From Sphingopyxis sp. (GTDB lineage: Bacteria; Pseudomonadota; Alphaproteobacteria; Sphingomonadales; Sphingomonadaceae), in NCBI RefSeq assembly GCF_016704835.1, contig NZ_JADIZJ010000001.1, forward strand, positions 605,001-669,000: a DNA stretch of 64,000 nucleotides, read 5' to 3'. The position numbers were made by a program, and so were the translations under genes. Of this stretch, positions 52,577-60,201 are shown one piece after another (the stretch's first letter is position 1; each line of letters starts with the position of its first letter). The notes beneath the pieces are model-generated. The model did no database searches and had not been told where the DNA came from. It saw only the letters and a program-made list of their open reading frames with translations.

Positions 52577-53826
52577 ACGGTCGCCTTGACGCCGTCCGCC
52601 TCAGGCTCGATCGCCTTCTCCCAGCGCGCGACGACCGTCGTGACGGTCAGGTTGGCGCTGGCGCTCGCCACCGTGCGGGTCATGTCGAGCAAGCGGTCAA
52701 ACGGCAGGATGAAACCGACGATAAGCGCGGTCTGTTCGGGCGAAATTCCGACCGATGCGAGGACCGCGGCGAGCATGAACAGCGAGGCCGACGGGATCGG
52801 CGCGGTGCCGAACGCGGCGAGCGCGCCGGTCAGCATAATGATCGCCAGCATCGGCAGGTCGGGAGTTACACCCACGGCTTGCAGGCTGAAAATACTGAGC
52901 AGCCCGACATACATCGCGGTGCCGTCCTTGCCGATGCTGGCGCCGATCGGCAGCACAGTCTTGGCCACCCCGGGGGCGATCCGCAGGTCGTCGAGCGCGA
53001 TGCGCAACGCGACGGGCAACGTCGCTGCCGACGATGCGGTCGAAAAGGCGATCGCCAGCGCGTCGATGATCGTCCGGTAGAATCGGCGGATCGGCTGCCG
53101 CGCGACAAAGGCGATGAGCGGCAGGTGGACGAGCAAGATCTGCAGAATGACCCCGGCCACGACCGCGACCGCCAGCCAGCCGATGTTGGCGAATACCGCG
53201 ACACCATTGTCGGCCACCGCCTTGGCGATCAGCGCGAGGACGCCAAAAGGCGTCATCTCCATCACGATGCGCACCAGATGGAACAGCGCCTGTCCGGCCG
53301 ATTGCAGCAAGTTGGCCATGGGGCGGCCTTGTTCGCCCGCCAGGATAACCCCGAAGCCGAGCATCATCGAAAAGAAGATAATTGCCAGCATATCGCCGTC
53401 GACCAGCGCCTGGACGATATTGACCGGGACGATACCCATCAGCTGATCGTGGAGCGATTTGGCCTCACCCAACGCGTGCGGGGCGGCCGTTCCAAGCGCG
53501 GCGCCATTGCCAGGTTCGAGCAGCAGACCGACCGCCATGCCGATCGACACCGCGCAGAAAGTGGTTGCCGCAAACAGCCCGACCGTGCGCGCCCCGACCG
53601 ATCCCAGCTTGCGCGGGTCGGCGAGCGCGGTCACCCCCGACGCGATGCTGATGAACACGATGGGGACAACCAGCATGCGAATCAGCCGAACGAACAATTC
53701 GCCGATGAAGGCAATGGCGGACGTCGCCGCGGGCCAGAACAGGCCCAGCAGCACGCCGATCAGCATGGCGCCCAGGACCCGCTGCCACAACGGCACTGCA
53801 AACCAGCCGCGAAAAAATGCTGTCAT
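52573..53826 (-). CDS. Dicarboxylate/amino-acid:cation symporter (DAACS, GltP/DctA-like)
   Basis: The 417-residue transporter of the glutamate/dicarboxylate family has helices throughout, the Ser-rich hairpin AFSTASSAATLPVALRIA, the substrate/sodium region GASIGKDGTAMYVGL and the end block ILPFDRLLDMTRTVASASAN. The members import glutamate, aspartate or C4-dicarboxylates with Na+ or H+. The place next to dgcN-dgcA suggests D- or L-glutamate as substrate. It starts 22 bases after the dgcA stop and its own stop overlaps the ampG start (ATGA). Confidence 0.92.
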   Translation of the reverse strand: MTAFFRGWFAVPLWQRVLGAMLIGVLLGLFWPAATSAIAFIGELFVRLIRMLVVPIVFISIASGVTALADPRKLGSVGARTVGLFAATTFCAVSIGMAVGLLLEPGNGAALGTAAPHALGEAKSLHDQLMGIVPVNIVQALVDGDMLAIIFFSMMLGFGVILAGEQGRPMANLLQSAGQALFHLVRIVMEMTPFGVLALIAKAVADNGVAVFANIGWLAVAVVAGVILQILLVHLPLIAFVARQPIRRFYRTIIDALAIAFSTASSAATLPVALRIALDDLRIAPGVAKTVLPIGASIGKDGTAMYVGLLSIFSLQAVGVTPDLPMLAIIMLTGALAAFGTAPIPSASLFMLAAVLASVGISPEQTALIVGFILPFDRLLDMTRTVASASANLTVTTVVARWEKAIEPEADGVKATV

Positions 53827-53848
53827 CGGCCCATTTGCCCCGTTCGTA

Positions 53849-54841
53849 TCAAATCCCGCCCCAAAATCCGGGCTGCGGCGGCGAGAGCACGCCCCTTGCG
53901 CCGCTTACCCCGCCCGCGCGATCCTCGGCAAGCCAGAGCGGTCCGTCAAGGTCGGCGAAGGCACTGTTCGCGGCAATCGCCCACGCTGGGGCGATCGACA
54001 GCGATGAACAGATCATGCAGCCGGTCATCACGCCCAACCCACGCGCGCGCGCCGCCTCCGCCAGTTCGAGCGCTGCAGTCAGCCCGCCGCTCTTGTCGAG
54101 CTTGATATTCACGACCCCATAGCCGTCGGGCAAGGCGCCCAGATCGGCGGCGACATGCACCGATTCATCGGCAGCAATCGGGATCGCCGAGCGGAAGCTG
54201 ACGAGATCGTCATCGGCGTCGGCGGGCAGCGGCTGTTCGAGCAGGTCAACGCGAAGGTCGGTCATCAACCCCTGCAGATCGCGCACTTCGTCGATCGTCC
54301 AGCTTTCGTTGGGATCGACGATCATCCGCGGGTGCGGCGCCGCGACGCGAACCGCGGCGAGCAACGTAGCGGGGTCGCTGCGGTCGACCTTGACCTTGAG
54401 CAGCGGCGCGTCGGCGAGCGCGGCGGCCGCGCGCGCCATATTGTCAGCGGTGTCGAGGCTGATCGTCATCGCGGTGACGATCGGGCGCAGCGGCCGCCCC
54501 AGATCGAGCGCCGACGCGAAATCGCTCCCCGCCAATTTTAATTCGAGATCCCACAGCGCGCAATCGATCGCGTTGCGCGCCGCAGAGGCGGGCATGCACT
54601 GGAGCAGATCTTGCCGGCCCAGTCCCTGTTCGAGCGCGCCGCGCATGGCCTCGATCGCCGCGATTGCGCTGTCGATACTCTCGCCATAGCGGGGATAGGG
54701 AACGCCTTCACCACGACCTGTCATGCCGCCCTGTCCAATGGTCACGGTGACAACCTCGGCGGTAGTCTTGACCCCGCGCGAGATACGAAAGGGCGCGTGC
54801 AGCGGGAACGTCTCGGCAAAGACGGTCAGGGTGCGGGGCAT
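53849..54841 (-). CDS. dgcA: N-acetyl-D-glutamate racemase DgcA / L-Ala-D/L-Glu epimerase (enolase superfamily)
   Basis: The 330-residue enolase-superfamily enzyme has the acid-base Lys in LLKVKVDRS, metal ligands in IVDPNESW, DLLEQPLPA and IAADESVH, and the second Lys in VNIKLDKSGGLT. These are the residues of dipeptide epimerases. Two readings are possible: epimerisation of L-Ala-D-Glu from muropeptides, or racemisation of N-acetyl-D-glutamate to N-acetyl-L-glutamate. The dgcN gene 10 bases upstream supports the second, and ampG downstream the first. The enzyme may do both. Confidence 0.88.
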   Translation of the reverse strand: MPRTLTVFAETFPLHAPFRISRGVKTTAEVVTVTIGQGGMTGRGEGVPYPRYGESIDSAIAAIEAMRGALEQGLGRQDLLQCMPASAARNAIDCALWDLELKLAGSDFASALDLGRPLRPIVTAMTISLDTADNMARAAAALADAPLLKVKVDRSDPATLLAAVRVAAPHPRMIVDPNESWTIDEVRDLQGLMTDLRVDLLEQPLPADADDDLVSFRSAIPIAADESVHVAADLGALPDGYGVVNIKLDKSGGLTAALELAEAARARGLGVMTGCMICSSLSIAPAWAIAANSAFADLDGPLWLAEDRAGGVSGARGVLSPPQPGFWGGI

Positions 54842-54851
54842 CGCCGACCGG

Positions 54852-55886
54852 TCAGGCGGTTACGGCGACGGCAGGCGAATGGACGTCGCCGCCCAGCAGC
54901 CGGTCGAGAATTTTTGCCACCCCAAATCGATAGGGATCGCTGGTCGGCAGACCGAATTCGGCCTCGGTCGCTGCGCACAGCGCGCGTGCTTCATCCTCGG
55001 CCATCGCCGAAGTGTTGAGCGCGATCCCGACGAAGCGCACATCGGCATTGGTCAGCCGCGCCGCGCGCAGGTTGGCATCGAGCGTTTCAGCAATCCCGGG
55101 CAACTGATAATGCGGCAGGCCGCGCATATGCGGCCGTACCGGATCGTGGCACAGGACGAGCGCGTCGGGCTGCGCGCCGTGCAGCAGACCCATCGAGACC
55201 CCAGCGAACGACGGGTGATAGAGCGAGCCCTGACCTTCGATCAGATCCCAGCCGCCATCGCCGCGCGCGGGCGACACCTGTTCGATCGCGCCCGAAATGA
55301 AGTCAGCAACCACGGCATCAAGCGGGACGCCGTCCCCGGCGATCAGGATACCGGTCTGGCCGGTGGCGCGGAAGTCGGCGGCGACGCCGCGTTTTTCCAG
55401 CGCGCTGGCGAGGCAGAGCGTTGTGTACATCTTGCCGACCGAACAATCGGTGCCGACGGTCAGCAACCGATTGCCCGCGCGCTTCTTGCCGTTGCCGATC
55501 GGAATATCGGGCCGTGGGTCGCGCACATCGTGAAGCTGGCGGCCCATCCGCGCGGCGGCGGCGATCAGGCGCGGCTCGGCGTTCAGCCGGTGGTGCAACC
55601 CCGACGCCACGTCGAGTCCGGCCTCCATCGCCGCCAGCGCGTCGAGGACCAGATCCTCGCCCAGCTTGCCGCCGGCATTGGCGATCCCCAGCACCAACGT
55701 CCGCGCCCCAGCCGCATGCGCGGCAGCGAAATCCATCCGCGGCAGGTCGAGGGTCAGCGGGCAATCATCGTGGCGATATTCGCCGACGCAGATATCGGGC
55801 CGGAACACGGCGAGCCCCCGCGAGGTTTTGATATCGGCCGGGTCGCCGGAATGGCCAAGGTAGAGAAGATAGGGCGTTTCAATCAT
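54852..55886 (-). CDS. dgcN: D-glutamate N-acetyltransferase DgcN (DUF1611 family)
   Basis: The 344-residue DUF1611-family protein has a P-loop-like segment LLTVGTDCSVGKMYTTLCLA at about residue 145 and GQGSLYHPSFAGVSMGLL later. Characterised DgcN acetylates D-glutamate with acetyl-CoA, which starts a route to L-glutamate through DgcA (recalled from the literature). I chose the ATG at 55886 (MIETPYLLYLGHSGD); the longer frame upstream adds an unrelated stretch. The gene is 10 bases before dgcA and 96 bases after the lysR stop, with a LysR-type box in that gap. Confidence 0.87.
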   Translation of the reverse strand: MIETPYLLYLGHSGDPADIKTSRGLAVFRPDICVGEYRHDDCPLTLDLPRMDFAAAHAAGARTLVLGIANAGGKLGEDLVLDALAAMEAGLDVASGLHHRLNAEPRLIAAAARMGRQLHDVRDPRPDIPIGNGKKRAGNRLLTVGTDCSVGKMYTTLCLASALEKRGVAADFRATGQTGILIAGDGVPLDAVVADFISGAIEQVSPARGDGGWDLIEGQGSLYHPSFAGVSMGLLHGAQPDALVLCHDPVRPHMRGLPHYQLPGIAETLDANLRAARLTNADVRFVGIALNTSAMAEDEARALCAATEAEFGLPTSDPYRFGVAKILDRLLGGDVHSPAVAVTA

Positions 55887-55969
55887 GGCTCGGGGCAACC
55901 TGCGGGACGATGACGGCGCCGACTTTAACCCCACCCGTCGCCCGGCCCCAATATCCAGCGCCCCATATC

Positions 55970-55988
55970 CTATAGCTTGACGCTATAG
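55970..55988 (-). promoter_or_regulatory. LysR-type box upstream of dgcN
   Basis: CTATAGC (55970-55976) and GCTATAG (55982-55988) are a perfect 7-bp inverted repeat with a 5-base spacer. The centre fits T-N11-A, the usual site for LysR regulators. It overlaps the lysR stop codon and lies 84 bases upstream of the dgcN start. This would allow dgcN operon control separate from lysR transcription. Confidence 0.65.
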
Positions 55989-56867
55989 TCCCTCGATCAC
56001 GGTTGCGAGCACCATCAGGAAGTCCGCCGCCGTTCGCGACAGGGGTCGATTCTGTAAATAGACCGCGTTGATGTCGAACGTGATCGCAGGCTGCAACGGT
56101 CGGCTGGCGAGGCCGGGTGGGAGCGCGGCGTGCGCGGTGAAATTGTCGACGATCGCCATGCCGACTCCCGCGCTCACCAGCGCTGCCGCGACATAATAGG
56201 TGCGCGCTGAGACCACCTCGTCGAGTTCGACCTCGAGTCGACTGAGCTCGCTCGACAGCATCCGGCCAATGGGCCCGCTCTGCACCGGGCTGATGAATTT
56301 TTGCCCGCGCAGCTCGTCGAGATGCAGGCGCGGCGGCGCGGCGGGCATATCCTCTTCGCGGTAGATCACCACCAGCTCGCCCTCACCGATCACCTGATGC
56401 GCGACCGGAGCCGACAGCGGCACTTCGAAACTAATCGCGATGTCGGTTTCATGCTCGTAAAGCTTGCGTACCATTTCGTCGTGGTGGAGCGTCTGCAGGT
56501 CGAACATGATATCTTCATGATCGGCCAAAAATCGCGCCACCGCCGCAGGAATCGCGCCCAGGCCCAGCGAGGGAAGCGCCGAGATCCGCAGCAAGCCACC
56601 GCGCCCGTGGCGCAAATTCTGGCAGGCTTGGCGCAGCGACCGCACCCGATCCTGAATGTCGGATACTTCGGCGAACAGCGTGTGGGCGTCCTGCGTCGGG
56701 ATCAGCCGGCCCTTCGCGCGCTCGAACAGGGTCAGTCCGATCGAGCGTTCGGCGTGGCGCAGCACCTTCGTCACCGACGGCTGCGACACGTTGAGCGATC
56801 GCGCGGCGGCGCTGACCGTGCCATGCAGGAAAACCGCATGAAAAATCTCGATCTGGCGCAGGTTCAT
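55983..56867 (-). CDS. LysR-family transcriptional regulator of the dgc operon
   Basis: The 294-residue LysR regulator has an N-terminal winged helix-turn-helix (LRQIEIFHAVFLHGTVSAAA, then LNVSQPSVTKVLRHAE) and a substrate-binding domain (about residues 90-290). It is on the same strand as dgcN, upstream, and divergent from the D-aminoacylase gene. It probably responds to D-glutamate or a related compound and acts at the box at 55970-55988. A LysR-type regulator (DgcR) has been reported for dgcN-dgcA in other bacteria, as I recall; identity is not shown here. Confidence 0.9.
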   Translation of the reverse strand: MNLRQIEIFHAVFLHGTVSAAARSLNVSQPSVTKVLRHAERSIGLTLFERAKGRLIPTQDAHTLFAEVSDIQDRVRSLRQACQNLRHGRGGLLRISALPSLGLGAIPAAVARFLADHEDIMFDLQTLHHDEMVRKLYEHETDIAISFEVPLSAPVAHQVIGEGELVVIYREEDMPAAPPRLHLDELRGQKFISPVQSGPIGRMLSSELSRLEVELDEVVSARTYYVAAALVSAGVGMAIVDNFTAHAALPPGLASRPLQPAITFDINAVYLQNRPLSRTAADFLMVLATVIEGL

Positions 56868-57083
56868 CCGGTCTTCGTCCCAAGTTGCGGTTATCGAGCC
56901 GATGTTTGCCCATCACTCAGGCGAACATTGGCGCCGGTTTGCTCTTATGCCATTGGGTTATAGGCGCTGCAACACCCCTTGCTGGACGCGCAATGCTGTT
57001 CGGGACATGCTCGGTGTCGGAACACGCCGATTGGCACCGCGCGGTCAAAGCCATTCGCCACCATCCCCCGAAAGGATCAGCTG

Positions 57084-58730
57084 ATGCCCTCACCGCCTGC
57101 TTCGCGCTCGGCTTGCCGCACGATCGGCTTGTTTTCCATCGCCGCAACGCTGCTTTACGCGTCCGGCGCGGCGGCGCGGACGGACGAGGTAGTCGACGTG
57201 ATCATCCGCGGCGGTACGATCTACGACGGGGGCGAGGGCAAGCCGTTCGTGGGCGATGTCGCGATCCGGGGTGACAAAATTGTCCATGTCGGCCGCCCCG
57301 GAACCCATTCGGCGGCGCGCGTCATCGACGCCAAAGGCATGATCGTCGCGCCCGGCTTCATCGATCCGCACACCCATGCCGACAGCTTCTTGCGCTCCCC
57401 CGACAAAGCGGTGAGGATCAACGCTGCCTGGCTGCACCAAGGGGTGAGCACCGTGATGATTGGGGTCGATGGCAACGGCACGCCCGACGTCGCGGCAGAT
57501 AGCAGCAAGCTGGCGGCGTCGGGGATCGGCACCAATATCGTGCCCTTCGTGGGTTTTGGCCCGGTGCGGCAACGGGTACTGGATCAGGATGCGCGCCCGC
57601 CGACTCCAGGAGAGCTTGACGCAATGAAGGCGCTGGTGGCCAAAGGCATGTGCGAAGGCGCCGTCGGGCTGTCCACAGGACTTTTCTACGCGCCGCAAAG
57701 TTTCGCCACGACCGCCGAAGTCGTGGCTGTCGCGCGCGAGGCGGCGATCCGCGGCGGGATCTACGACACTCACCAGCGCGATGAATCGAGCTACAGCATC
57801 GGCTTACTCGGATCGGTGAATGAAGCGATCGATATCGGCAAGCAGGCAGAAATGCCGGTGCATTTCGCACATCTGAAAGCTCTCGGGGTCGATGTCCACG
57901 GCCAGGCGGCCGCAGTAATCGCCGCAATCGATGCGGCGCGGGCCGCGGGCGTCGAGGTGACTGCCGACCAATATCCCTGGCTGGCGTCGGGATCGAACCT
58001 CGACGCATCGCTGTTGCCGCGCTGGGCGGTCGATGGCGGCGGCGAGGCATTGCTGAAACGGCTGGACGAACCCGCCACGCTGGCACGGATCCGTGCCGAG
58101 ATGCAGGACAATATGCGGCGGCGCGGCGGCGCGGGCGCGTTGTTGCTGATCGCACAGGGCTTTCCGTGGACCGGCAAGACGCTGGCGCAAGTCGCGGACG
58201 AATGGAAACTGGATAGCCGCGACGCGGCGCTGCGCATCATCCGCCATAGCCTCGAGGCAAAAAGCCGCGGACAGAAAGGCGGCGGTACCGCGGTCGCGTC
58301 GTTCAACATGGCGCAGGCCGACGTCGACCTGTTGATGCAGCAGCCGTGGATGGTGACATCATCCGACGGGTCTGACGGCCATCCGCGCATGTTCGCGACC
58401 TTCCCCGAAAAATATCTGCGCTATGTCCGCGAACGCAAGGTCATCAGCCTGCGGACGTTCATTCGCCAATCCACCGGCCGCACCGCCGACATCTACAAAC
58501 TCGACCGGCGCGGCTATTTGCGTCCAGGTTACTTCGCCGACGTGGTCGTTCTTGATCCAACTGGATATGCGCCGCGCGCCGATTATGTGCGCCCGCGCGA
58601 ACTCAGCGTCGGGGTCCAGAGCCTGTTCATCAACGGAGCTCTCGCGCTCGATGACGGCCAAGCAACAGGTGTCATCGCAGGCCGCGCGCTATTGCGGCCG
58701 CGACCGGTAGGCTGTGCTGGAAAAGATTGA
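57084..58730 (+). CDS. Exported N-acyl-D-amino-acid deacylase (D-aminoacylase, amidohydrolase superfamily)
   Basis: The 548-residue zinc hydrolase releases D-amino acids from N-acyl or similar conjugates. A signal peptide is visible (to about ASGAAARTDE), so it acts outside the cytosol. Metal and catalytic blocks are APGFIDPHTHADSF, GIYDTHQRDESSYS, MPVHFAHLKALG and MVTSSDGSDGHPRMF. I chose the ATG at 57084 (MPSPPASRSACRT) because AAAGGA precedes it. It is divergent from lysR with a 216-base gap that probably holds both promoters. Some family members act on dipeptides or N-acyl-D-glutamate. Confidence 0.88.
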   Translation: MPSPPASRSACRTIGLFSIAATLLYASGAAARTDEVVDVIIRGGTIYDGGEGKPFVGDVAIRGDKIVHVGRPGTHSAARVIDAKGMIVAPGFIDPHTHADSFLRSPDKAVRINAAWLHQGVSTVMIGVDGNGTPDVAADSSKLAASGIGTNIVPFVGFGPVRQRVLDQDARPPTPGELDAMKALVAKGMCEGAVGLSTGLFYAPQSFATTAEVVAVAREAAIRGGIYDTHQRDESSYSIGLLGSVNEAIDIGKQAEMPVHFAHLKALGVDVHGQAAAVIAAIDAARAAGVEVTADQYPWLASGSNLDASLLPRWAVDGGGEALLKRLDEPATLARIRAEMQDNMRRRGGAGALLLIAQGFPWTGKTLAQVADEWKLDSRDAALRIIRHSLEAKSRGQKGGGTAVASFNMAQADVDLLMQQPWMVTSSDGSDGHPRMFATFPEKYLRYVRERKVISLRTFIRQSTGRTADIYKLDRRGYLRPGYFADVVVLDPTGYAPRADYVRPRELSVGVQSLFINGALALDDGQATGVIAGRALLRPRPVGCAGKD

Positions 58731-58909
58731 CCTGGCTACGCATGCGAAGGCGCTCGTGGATTTACCAGCGCCGGCCGCCATCGCCACAAACAGCGCTACC
58801 GATCTGCCCAACTTCGGAGGAGGTGTGGACCTTTCGCTAACGACCGGTCGCTGGTTTCGTTTTCCTGAAACACCGGAAATCGACGACGATCGCTCGAAAT
58901 CTGCAAACA

Positions 58910-60193
58910 CTACGCCATCGCAGCCAAAATCTCCGAGATCGCGACGAAGGCAAAACACACCGAACTGTCGGCGACGCCATATGGCAGGAAGATATCGTCG
59001 CCGACCCTGATCGCGCCGCAAGTATACACAACATTGGGGACGTAACCTTCGCGGTCCTCGTCGGCCGCCGACAGGATCGGGTTGGCCGTGCGACCGAGCA
59101 CCTTCGAGGGGTTGTCCTTGTCGAGCAAAGCCGCGCCGATCGCATATTTGCGCATCGCGCCGACCCCGTGGGTCAGTACCAGCCAGCCCTCATCAAGTTC
59201 GATCGGCGCGCCGCAATTTCCGATCTGGATCAGCTCCCAGGGAAACTGCGGCTCCAGCAGCAAGTCGCCGCCCGACCAGTGGTCGATGGTATCGGAGCGC
59301 AGCAGATAAAGATTCTTGCCGTCTTGGCGCCCGATCATGTGAAACTGACCGTCGATTTTGCGCGGGAACAGCGCCATGCCCTTGTTGCGCCCTGCGCCGC
59401 CCTTGATCGGCGTCAGCGTGAAATCCTTGAAATCACGCGTACGTAGCAATTCTGATTGGATGTCGCGGCCGCTGTAGGCGGTATAGGTTCCGATCCATTC
59501 GCTCTTGCCGCTGTCGCGCTTGAACTCGACGAGCCGCAAGTCCTCCAGCCCGTTGCGCTGTGCCTCGGTGATCGGAAAGATGACGGTGCCCGACAGGCTG
59601 CTGTCGGTCTGACGATAAAGCGAGACGACGTCGTCGGGCTTGTCTTCGGGTCCTGGCCCCGGCATCGCAGCAGTGGCAAAGGCGGGCTGCGGCAACAGCG
59701 TCATTTCGCGATTGTGGGTGATGATCCCTTCGCGAAACGCAATCGTCGAAATATGCCCCTCGCCGACCGCGCGCAGCGACAGCAGGATACGAATGCTGCC
59801 GTCAAGCATCCCGCTCTGGTCGGGGTGGCGCACGACGCTGGGGTTCATCAGCGCCGCGGCGGCATAGCTATATTCGTGGCAGAAGTACGCGCCTATTAAC
59901 AGCCGCATTTCGCGCTTGAGCGGAACGCCGTCCAACCCGAGCTTGTTCTCGATCTCGTCGAACCGGTCCTCGAACACCTTCTCGATTTGCCAGTGACGGT
60001 CCGCGAAATCGCGCAACACGACGCCGAGTTCGGCGCGCACCGTGCGAGGGTTGAGCGCAACAATTTCGCGCGCCAGTCGGTGCACGCGTTCAAGATCTGG
60101 CCCCGACGCCTGCCACGCCAGATGAAACGGCCGCACAACGACGCGGGTCGGGTCGGCATGAAGCCGCAGTTCGTGCTGGACAAGGTGAGCCAT
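58910..60193 (-). CDS. GH130 family glycoside phosphorylase-like protein
   Basis: The 427-residue five-bladed beta-propeller protein of the GH130 (beta-mannoside phosphorylase) family carries, among its blocks, GGAGRNKGMALFPRKIDGQ, WELIQIGNCGAPIELDEGW, TPIKG and VYTCGAIRVGDDIFLPYGVA. An N-terminal extension of about 100 residues comes before the propeller. The start at 60193 is 8 bases after the stop of the glycosyltransferase gene, so the two are an operon. The substrate (mannoside phosphorolysis or hydrolysis) cannot be read. Confidence 0.85.
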   Translation of the reverse strand: MAHLVQHELRLHADPTRVVVRPFHLAWQASGPDLERVHRLAREIVALNPRTVRAELGVVLRDFADRHWQIEKVFEDRFDEIENKLGLDGVPLKREMRLLIGAYFCHEYSYAAAALMNPSVVRHPDQSGMLDGSIRILLSLRAVGEGHISTIAFREGIITHNREMTLLPQPAFATAAMPGPGPEDKPDDVVSLYRQTDSSLSGTVIFPITEAQRNGLEDLRLVEFKRDSGKSEWIGTYTAYSGRDIQSELLRTRDFKDFTLTPIKGGAGRNKGMALFPRKIDGQFHMIGRQDGKNLYLLRSDTIDHWSGGDLLLEPQFPWELIQIGNCGAPIELDEGWLVLTHGVGAMRKYAIGAALLDKDNPSKVLGRTANPILSAADEDREGYVPNVVYTCGAIRVGDDIFLPYGVADSSVCFAFVAISEILAAMA

Positions 60194-60201
60194 GGACGTT
60201 C

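Noticed and set aside
52519..54105. 528-codon plus-strand frame opposite the symporter gene
   Set aside because: It has low-complexity Arg/Asp/Gln/His content typical of an antisense shadow, while the minus strand encodes a clear symporter.
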